Of a stretch of 38,698 bases of DNA, positions 33,987 through 38,698 are shown in pieces. The stretch is taken from NCBI GenBank assembly GCA_031272095.1, contig JAISUM010000097.1, forward strand, positions 1 through 38,698, written 5' to 3'. How positions within the stretch are numbered: position 1 is the first letter of the stretch; each line of letters opens with the position of its first letter. This DNA is from Candidatus Symbiothrix sp. Lineage in GTDB: Bacteria > Bacteroidota > Bacteroidia > Bacteroidales > Azobacteroidaceae. The notes under the pieces are model-generated. The model ran no database searches. It was given only the letters and a program-made list of their open reading frames with translations, and was not told the origin of the DNA. A program made the translations under genes and the position numbers.

Positions 33987-34633
33987 AAATAGGACTTTTT
34001 CCGGGCTCATTTAGCCCCATTCATGTAGGACATCTGGCAATAGCAAATCATCTTGCCGAGTATGAAGGTTATGAACAAATCTGGTTTTTAATTTCGCCAC
34101 AAAACCCACTAAAAAAGAAAAACAATTTGCTCGACCAAAATTTTCGTTTGGAACTGTTGAAAGAAGCGGTTGGCGACTACGACAAATTTGTGGTATCCAC
34201 TTTGGAGTGGGATATGCCGCAACCTTCTTATACCATCAACACCTTGCAGAAACTGCGGGTACTCTATCCCAACGACACCTTTGAACTGATCATCGGCTCC
34301 GACAACTGGGCAACCTTCCACCGATGGAAAGATTATCAGTTAATACTCAAAAACTTCAAAGTGCTGATCTATCCGCGCAGAGGATCCGACCGCATCACGA
34401 TTTTTCATCCGAATGTCAGCTTGTGCCGAACCGCACCGAAAATTGAAATGTCGTCCACCGCAATTCGTAAAGCCATCGCCACCGGCAAAGACTTGCGATT
34501 CTATATGCCAACCGGAATGTTTCAACGATTGGCAGACAGCGGACTGATTCCGCTCGAACCGGAAGAAATACCCGCGTTGACCGGCGAACCGGCTGTCAAT
34601 ATCGTGATGCCGGATTTGAATATCACCGAATAA
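33983..34633 (+). CDS. nadD: Nicotinate-nucleotide adenylyltransferase
   Basis: 216 residues. The nucleotidylyltransferase signature is clear: GLFPGSFSPIHVGHLAIA with the HxGH motif, and the C-terminal KIEMSSTAIRKAI with the ISSTxIR-type loop. 'LIIGSDNWATFHRW' binds the nicotinate ribose phosphate. It adenylates nicotinic acid mononucleotide to deamido-NAD in the NAD pathway. About 20 extra C-terminal residues beyond 'LADSGLIPLEP' are a small family-typical tail. Overlaps gmk by 4 bp. Confidence 0.95.
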   Translation: MKIGLFPGSFSPIHVGHLAIANHLAEYEGYEQIWFLISPQNPLKKKNNLLDQNFRLELLKEAVGDYDKFVVSTLEWDMPQPSYTINTLQKLRVLYPNDTFELIIGSDNWATFHRWKDYQLILKNFKVLIYPRRGSDRITIFHPNVSLCRTAPKIEMSSTAIRKAIATGKDLRFYMPTGMFQRLADSGLIPLEPEEIPALTGEPAVNIVMPDLNITE

Positions 34634-34644
34634 AATCGTTTTTT

Positions 34645-35127
34645 ATGGCACAACACACCTTGGACGAATTAGACAGAAAAATTTTAAAAATGATCGTGGG
34701 CGATGCCCGTATCCCGTTTTTGGAAGTAGCTCGCGCCTGCAATGTGTCAGGCGCCGCTATCCATCAACGAGTGCAAAAACTGATCAATTCGGGCATTATC
34801 AAAAATTCCGAATTTATTTTGGATTATGCCAAAATCGGCTACGAAACATCGGCATATCTGGGCTTGTTTTTGAAAAATCCGGAATCATTTAAAGAGGTCG
34901 TCGCAAAACTGCACGACATCCCCGAAGTCGTCGAATGTCATTATCCGACCGGACAATATGACTTGTTCATCAAAATCTATGCTCGCAACAACCGACATTT
35001 ACTCGACATCATCCACACAAAATTACAGCCCCTGGGTCTGGCACGAACCGAAACGCTGATTTCGTTCAAAGAAGCCTTCAAACGCAAAGCCCCCGTCGAT
35101 ATTGACTGGGAAGAGATTAGTGATTAG
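34645..35127 (+). CDS. Lrp/AsnC-family transcriptional regulator
   Basis: 160 residues. The N-terminal winged helix (LDELDRKILKMIVGDARIPF ... GAAIHQRVQKLINSGIIKN) is followed by the RAM/ligand-sensing domain ('AYLGLFLKNPESFKEVVAKLHDIPEVVECHYPTGQYDLFIKIYARNN'). Such proteins are global or local regulators that sense amino acids. It follows nadD after 11 bp. Its effector is unknown; the putA and ald genes of this window would be natural targets, but nothing in the sequence links them. The stop codon lies in a heptamer tandem repeat. Confidence 0.92.
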   Translation: MAQHTLDELDRKILKMIVGDARIPFLEVARACNVSGAAIHQRVQKLINSGIIKNSEFILDYAKIGYETSAYLGLFLKNPESFKEVVAKLHDIPEVVECHYPTGQYDLFIKIYARNNRHLLDIIHTKLQPLGLARTETLISFKEAFKRKAPVDIDWEEISD

Positions 35128-35135
35128 TGGTTAGT
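35115..35135 (+). repeat. Three 7-bp tandem repeats across the lrp stop codon
   Basis: GATTAGT GATTAGT GGTTAGT. The TAG stop at 35125-35127 is within the second unit, so copy-number change would alter or keep the tail according to frame. Short low-complexity runs of ACCTCATT follow nearby (35270-35290). Confidence 0.6.
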
Positions 35136-35142
35136 GGGGGGA

Positions 35143-35175
35143 ACTGATAGTATCACGTTGAGTGATGCTATCAGT
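35143..35175 (+). terminator. 14-bp hairpin after the lrp gene (possible terminator)
   Basis: ACTGATAGTATCAC (35143-35156), loop GTTGA, then a right arm with one mismatched pair (35162-35175). It lies 15 bp after the stop. There is no T-run, so Rho-independent action is uncertain; it could stabilise the mRNA 3' end. Confidence 0.45.
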
Positions 35176-35307
35176 GGGACGTTAAGCGCGGGATCCCCTG
35201 AAAAACCTCATTTTTACCTCATCACAAACAAAACAACCTCAGTAGTAAACAAAGGTCTATCCCATCGTCCTACCTCATTACCTCATTAGCACAAAGGCAA
35301 AGAAGGG

Positions 35308-35335
35308 GATTCCGGCTTTCGCCGCCATGACGGTC
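35308..35335. repeat. REP-like repeat, copy 1
   Basis: GATTCCGGCTTTCGCCGCCA then TGACGGTC. Its reverse complement matches 37912-37936 with few differences; the core GGCTTTCGCC is an imperfect palindrome. Confidence 0.55.
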
Positions 35336-35361
35336 GCATTGTAAAAAAAAATCCCCAAAAA

Positions 35362-35392
35362 TTTGCATATTCAAAAATTATCACTATCTTTG
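35362..35392 (+). promoter_or_regulatory. Strong promoter in the lrp-galM intergenic region
   Basis: TTTG (35362-35365), 19-bp spacer, TATCTTTG (35385-35392): a near-ideal Bacteroidota promoter. Transcription would begin near 35399, well before galM, which has its own -7 box. Confidence 0.7.
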
Positions 35393-35452
35393 CAAAAGCG
35401 TATAATACAAACTTGAAATCAAACATTTACCAATAAATATTCGCTATAATTG

Positions 35453-35536
35453 ATGAAGTGCGACATAAAACCGGCTATACGCTGTTTTTTTACCATTTAT
35501 TATTTCATTCAAAATTCAATCTTACTTTATCTATAG
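35453..35536 (+). CDS. Possible 27-residue hydrophobic small protein
   Basis: An ATG at 35453 opens 27 codons ending in TAG (35534-35536), which falls in the right arm of the terminator stem. The product has a short charged head (MKCDIKP) and a hydrophobic part (IRCFFTIYYF then ILLYL) that could span or sit on the membrane. It lies about 54 nt downstream of the inferred transcription start. It resembles in size and layout small hydrophobic leader or toxin-like peptides, but no homology is known to me and it may be chance. Confidence 0.25.
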   Translation: MKCDIKPAIRCFFTIYYFIQNSILLYL

Positions 35537-35547
35537 CCGGTTTTTTT
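35467..35547 (+). terminator. Long-range stem with T-run (terminator or attenuator)
   Basis: A 13-bp perfect stem, arms 35467-35479 and 35532-35544, the right arm running into seven T. It is upstream of galM, so it could also attenuate read-through into that gene. Confidence 0.5.
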
Positions 35548-35646
35548 AAAACATATTCACACCGAACACAGCATCCTGAAAGTTTTATAAATCCCAAAAA
35601 AATACAAATTATTGAGAATATATTGCGCAATCAAAAAATAAATGCG

Positions 35647-35654
35647 TAACTTTG
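35647..35654 (+). promoter_or_regulatory. -7 box of the galM promoter (TAACTTTG)
   Basis: A perfect TAnnTTTG; an ATTG about 21 bp upstream (35622-35625) is a candidate -33 box. The ATG at 35690 is 35 bp downstream. The longer frame opening at 35642 starts before the box and is rejected. Confidence 0.6.
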
Positions 35655-35689
35655 TGGCTGTTTGGAATCATTTAAATTATACATCAATC

Positions 35690-36772
35690 ATGAATACAAC
35701 ACTTGCAGGTCTTCGGACTGAAAATTTTGAAACGACAATCGGAGGAAAACCGGTTAAGTTATTTGTTTTGACCAACAAAAAAGGGGCAGAAGTAACCGCA
35801 ACCAATTTTGGCGGAAAAATTGTGAGCATCTGCGTGCCGAGCAAACTCGGTAAATTGGTGGACGTCGTATTGGGCAAAAGCAATATCCAAGACTATACCA
35901 ACGATCAGGAACCCTATTTCGGCGCATTATGCGGACGAGTTGCAAATCGCATCGCCAACGGACGCTTTACGCTGGAGGGAAAAGACTATGTTTTGGCGGT
36001 GAACAACGGACCCAACCATTTGCACGGCGGCATCGTAGGCTTTAATTCGGTTGTTTGGGACGCCAAACAGACCAATTCGCAAACGCTCGAACTGACTTAC
36101 ACTTCGCAAGACGGTGAAGAGGGTTATCCCGGAACATTACAGATCAAAGTCGTCTATTATCTGACCGATAATAACGCGCTTGAAATTAGTTATCAGGCAG
36201 TTACGGACAAAACAACCCTCATCAATCTGACCAATCATTCGTATTTCAATTTGGCAGGCGAAGGCGATCCCTACATTGGCGACCAGCTGTTACAGATTTT
36301 TGCCGACAAATATTTGCCTACCAATGACGTGGCTATTCCCTTTGGTGATCCGGCGCCGGTCGAAGGTACGCCTTTTGATTTTCGCCGACTGCATCCTGTC
36401 GGAAAATACATCGATCAACCCGATCAGCAGCTGATTTACGGCAATGGCTACGACCATACTTTTGTCCTCAATAAAGAAGGAAAAGATTTGACTTTGGCGG
36501 CTAAAGCCATTTCGCTGAAAACGGGTATCGTGATGGAAGTATTGACAACAGAACCGGGTGTACAACTATATACAGCCAACTACTGCGATGGAAGCTTTGT
36601 CGGCAAAAACGGACATACCTATCCGAAACGTTCCGCTTTCTGCTTGGAAACGCAACATTTTCCCGACAGTATTCACAACAAAGACTATCCGTCAACAGTG
36701 TTACATGCCAACGAAATATACTCATCTAAAACAGTTTTTCGTTTTTCAATAGACAACTATCTTTATGATTGA
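35690..36772 (+). CDS. galM: Aldose 1-epimerase (galactose mutarotase)
   Basis: 360 residues. 'GALCGRVANRIANGRFTLEGKDY', 'NNGPNHLHGG' (first catalytic-site His), NLTNHSYFNLAGEG (second His) and CLETQHFPDS (catalytic Glu) mark the GalM family. It interconverts alpha and beta anomers of galactose and other aldoses so that sugars can enter the Leloir pathway. No signal peptide, so it is cytoplasmic. It is preceded by its own promoter box. The 3' end overlaps the next gene by 8 bp. Confidence 0.95.
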   Translation: MNTTLAGLRTENFETTIGGKPVKLFVLTNKKGAEVTATNFGGKIVSICVPSKLGKLVDVVLGKSNIQDYTNDQEPYFGALCGRVANRIANGRFTLEGKDYVLAVNNGPNHLHGGIVGFNSVVWDAKQTNSQTLELTYTSQDGEEGYPGTLQIKVVYYLTDNNALEISYQAVTDKTTLINLTNHSYFNLAGEGDPYIGDQLLQIFADKYLPTNDVAIPFGDPAPVEGTPFDFRRLHPVGKYIDQPDQQLIYGNGYDHTFVLNKEGKDLTLAAKAISLKTGIVMEVLTTEPGVQLYTANYCDGSFVGKNGHTYPKRSAFCLETQHFPDSIHNKDYPSTVLHANEIYSSKTVFRFSIDNYLYD

Positions 36773-37901
36773 TTTTTTAAAGAAATTCACCAATCTATCT
36801 ACCTTTTTTGAGGATGAGGTCAATGAAGAACTCCTCAAAAAATCGCCGCTGACCAAAGAAGAAATATATGAACAGCTGTTCCGGAATTTGGAAGCGGCTC
36901 AAGTAGCCGACAAACGGATGTATTTTCGTTTTGCACGCTACACCGACAACGGACTTTGGGTCAAGACAGGCGGAATGATTGCGTTTATGCCTTTTGAATC
37001 GGCGCCTTGGAAGTATCCCGTCAACCAATATTGGCAATACATTATGCCTACTTTGACAAAAACACGCTTTCGCTGTAAAGTCATAGAAACAAAGCGAATA
37101 GAAGATGCGCGTTATGAAATTAAAGTCGATGCAGGTTCCTATCCGCCACACAGCATCCCATTGGTCATCGGCGCAGAACATACCGGTATCGTTTTAGAAA
37201 AAAACGAACAGGAATTATTGGTGGACATCGGCGTACATTTTCGATGGCGATACGGCTCAATGATGGGCGTCTTGCCCGTTGCGGAATGGAAAGGCGAACA
37301 ATCTTGGGACGAAATCAATGTGCAGGACTTTGTCAAACTGATTTTTATAGATAAAAACGAAAAAGGCTTGGTCTTTACGCAGACTTTTGAAGACGAAGTA
37401 CCGCTCACTATCGGACAAATCGTTACGGTACAGGTACATAGAGGCGAAAACGTGGCGCCCTATTTTATGATAGACGGCAAATACAAAGCCGATATGCCTG
37501 TAACCAAATTGATTTATCCCGAAAAAAAGCGGCGTATGCAAAAGTTGAAAGGACATTGGGCAGATGGCGACCTGATCAAATGCGAAGTGCTTGATTTTAA
37601 GCCGAAAAGAGGATGGGTGGTCAAATGTATTGACGAAGAATGGCTGTTTGAAGTCAATTGGTGTTCGGACGAAATGATTGATTACGTCGGACAAGAAGTG
37701 CCTGTTTTCGTGCATAAATCCGAAGAAGAAGGCACCCAATATCTGATCGACAACCGCTATGTTGCCAAGTTTCCTACCGGCGTGAAAACTCGTAATTTGG
37801 ATACTTTGAACGATGGCGATGTCATACAATGTCGCGTCTATTCGATAGATGTTCAAAATCAGTTTTTTAGAGTAAGATGGCTTGACGCAAATAAACAGTA
37901 A
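36765..37901 (+). CDS. Hypothetical protein with an S1-like RNA-binding segment
   Basis: 378 residues, not recognised as a named family. Residues about 100-270 have beta-rich blocks: 'AEHTGIVLEKNEQELLVDIGVHFRWRYGSMMGVLPVAEW' is laid out like an S1/OB-fold domain (Gly, hydrophobic run, VDIG, then 'GVLP' as in 'GLLH'). 'DGDLIKCEVLDFKPKRGWVVKCIDEEWLFEV' and 'NDGDVIQCRVYSIDVQNQFFRVRWLD' look like further related units. An RNA-binding or translation-linked role is plausible but inferred. No signal peptide or membrane span. The ATG overlaps galM by 8 bp, so it is co-translated with it. Confidence 0.7.
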   Translation: MIDFLKKFTNLSTFFEDEVNEELLKKSPLTKEEIYEQLFRNLEAAQVADKRMYFRFARYTDNGLWVKTGGMIAFMPFESAPWKYPVNQYWQYIMPTLTKTRFRCKVIETKRIEDARYEIKVDAGSYPPHSIPLVIGAEHTGIVLEKNEQELLVDIGVHFRWRYGSMMGVLPVAEWKGEQSWDEINVQDFVKLIFIDKNEKGLVFTQTFEDEVPLTIGQIVTVQVHRGENVAPYFMIDGKYKADMPVTKLIYPEKKRRMQKLKGHWADGDLIKCEVLDFKPKRGWVVKCIDEEWLFEVNWCSDEMIDYVGQEVPVFVHKSEEEGTQYLIDNRYVAKFPTGVKTRNLDTLNDGDVIQCRVYSIDVQNQFFRVRWLDANKQ

Positions 37902-37911
37902 TTACAATCCG

Positions 37912-37936
37912 CGTCATTCCGGCGAAAGCCGAAATC
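37912..37936. repeat. REP-like repeat, copy 2
   Basis: CGTCATTCCGGCGAAAGCCG then AAATC: an inverted version of 35308-35335, and an imperfect palindrome. It lies between convergent gene ends (37901 and 38019). The surrounding 37902-38018 holds nothing else recognisable. Confidence 0.55.
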
Positions 37937-38018
37937 TCTCTCCAATCGTTTAGCAACTGTCTTCGTGGGATGGCGGATCAAGTCTGCCATAACGCATCAC
38001 AGCCCCTCATTAGCGTAA

Positions 38019-38492
38019 CTAAAACGCAAAATACAGTCCTAGTCCGTATTGGCTGAAAGTAAATTCTATGGAAGATGTCTGTTTATTGTTTTGAACAAGG
38101 GTCAATGCTTTTTTTATTTTTCCTTCACCGACAAGCGCCATAATGATACCTCCCAGAGCAACGCAACCTCCGCCAGCCAGCATTGCCGTGTTGCCTTCTC
38201 CGCCAGCCAGCCGACCTCCTAAGTCATAACCAACGAAAAATGCGCCGACAGTACTCATTACCGTACCTACACTGCTTAAACTCCTGCCCGCTTTGAACAT
38301 TTTGGCAGATTGCTCATTCGTAGCGCTGAGTATTGTCATAAAATCGTCGTAAGAAACCTGCTGACTGCCAATGTAATATTGGTTTGAGAATGAACCTCGT
38401 TTAAAACTAAACCACTCTGTATTAGTCGTTTGTTGAGCAAAAACCATTACCTGCGTCAGGCAAAGGAATAAAACAAATAAACTTTTTTTCAT
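38019..38492 (-). CDS. Small secreted or membrane protein with Gly-rich hydrophobic segments
   Basis: 157 residues, not recognised. The signal peptide (MKKSLFVLFLCLTQVMVFAQ) is cleaved after about residue 20. A soluble part follows (TEWFSFKRGSFSNQYYIGS). Two Gly-rich hydrophobic stretches then come, 'SSVGTVMSTVGAFFVGYDLGG' and 'AMLAGGGCVALGGIIMALVGEG', like glycine-zipper membrane segments. The C-terminus ends in an aromatic-rich strand (YGLGLYFAF), which could be an outer-membrane strand. The frame opens earlier at 38537, but a promoter box at 38535-38542 overlaps that start, so 38492 is preferred. Confidence 0.75.
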   Translation of the reverse strand: MKKSLFVLFLCLTQVMVFAQQTTNTEWFSFKRGSFSNQYYIGSQQVSYDDFMTILSATNEQSAKMFKAGRSLSSVGTVMSTVGAFFVGYDLGGRLAGGEGNTAMLAGGGCVALGGIIMALVGEGKIKKALTLVQNNKQTSSIEFTFSQYGLGLYFAF

Positions 38493-38534
38493 ATTGATAG
38501 CGATTAATTGTATTGTTCGTAAAATAATTTTTAG

Positions 38535-38566
38535 CAAAGGTAGTCATTATTTTTGAATTTACCAAA
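38535..38566 (-). promoter_or_regulatory. Promoter of the 38019 gene
   Basis: On the minus strand, TTTG (complement of 38563-38566), 20-bp spacer, TACCTTTG (complement of 38535-38542). It sits 43 bp before the ATG. Confidence 0.75.
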
Positions 38567-38607
38567 TAATTGGGAAAAAATTGCGCATCTCGAACAGACC
38601 GTTAATT

Positions 38608-38635
38608 CTTTTCAAGCCATTGGGTAGCATATCCG
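38608..38635. repeat. Dispersed intergenic repeat, copy 2
   Basis: It matches 10918-10945 with two mismatches in 28 bp. A minus-strand TATCTTTG box (38660-38667) lies just beyond it, but no clean -33 element. Confidence 0.65.
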
Positions 38636-38698
38636 ATATTCATATTTCGTAATCACCGGCAAAGATAGTGATTTTTTCGGTGAAATCATCAATTTTGT

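Larger units (their letters stand above)
35128..35384. other. Non-coding stretch between lrp and the 35362 promoter
   Basis: No plausible gene. It contains tandem heptamers, the hairpin at 35143-35175, repeated ACCTCATT-type words (about 35210-35290) and a REP-like sequence (35308-35335). It reads as a small repeat-rich intergenic area. Confidence 0.6.
35399..35547 (+). ncRNA. Candidate small RNA or small-protein transcript with terminator
   Basis: It runs from the start inferred for the promoter at 35362-35392 to the end of a T-run. The 3' end has AAAACCGGCTATA (35467-35479) perfectly complementary to TATAGCCGGTTTT (35532-35544), with a run of seven T at 35541-35547. The 52-nt gap makes this a long-loop terminator or a switch. 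The transcript would be about 149 nt. A 27-codon ORF lies inside (35453-35536). No relative was recognised. Confidence 0.45.

Noticed and set aside
35458-35649. A 63-codon open frame across the terminator stem
   Set aside because: It begins at a GTG, runs through the stem and T-run and into the galM promoter. The 27-codon frame with an ATG fits the transcript better.

Overview
The window looks like chromosome of an uncultured Bacteroidota, most likely order Bacteroidales. Nearly every gene cluster starts behind the Bacteroidota promoter pattern (a TTTG-like -33 box about 19-20 bp before TAnnTTTG). Shine-Dalgarno sequences are essentially absent. The gene content also fits: a BspA-type leucine-rich-repeat protein with a type IX secretion (T9SS) C-terminal domain, fused PutA, a TetR/TolC/RND efflux operon, a DUF4857-like protein, and YicC-Gmk-NadD. 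No rRNA, tRNA, CRISPR array, plasmid or phage genes were seen.

Layout. 1-2.8 kb: the 3' end of an IS5-family transposase abuts a BspA-like adhesin gene that has lost its 5' end. The adhesin's T9SS domain carries two near-identical palindromic insertions in frame. 2.9-8.8 kb: proline catabolism (putA) is translationally coupled to a TolC-like gene and converges on alanine dehydrogenase. 8.8-10.8 kb: a divergent promoter pair, then a two-gene membrane module (a single-TM protein with a soluble domain plus a polytopic GT-C-like protein). 11.0-13.6 kb: a large secreted protein behind a long leader. 13.6-17.4 kb: a five-gene operon of ABC ATPase, permease, DUF4857-like protein, OB-fold-like lipoprotein and PepSY-TM protein. 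This is probably an envelope transport system and is the best candidate here for an undescribed multi-gene system.

17.4-20.7 kb: a compact exopolysaccharide module (polyprenyl glycosylphosphotransferase, GT2, GT14), tail-to-tail with rpoN (20.7-22.1 kb). 22.2-29.0 kb: an efflux operon of TetR regulator, TolC, lipoprotein adaptor, AcrB-type pump and a small P-II-like protein, with a perfect palindrome in the leader that could be the TetR operator. 28.9-32.5 kb (minus strand): tsaB, a helical-backbone metal/cobalamin-type binding lipoprotein, a Nudix hydrolase and a porin, in one tight operon. 32.5-35.1 kb: yicC, gmk, nadD and an Lrp/AsnC regulator.

35.1-35.7 kb is a non-coding stretch with repeats, a strong promoter, a 27-codon hydrophobic ORF and a 13-bp terminator-like stem, so it may be a small-RNA or small-protein locus. 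35.7-37.9 kb: galM and an S1-like protein. 38.0-38.7 kb: a small secreted/membrane protein and the second copy of a dispersed intergenic repeat. In several places the longest open frame overruns a recognisable promoter, and starts have been moved downstream accordingly (putA, the 8904 gene, the ABC ATPase, the phosphotransferase, rpoN, tetR, acrB, tsaB, yicC, galM, the 38019 gene).
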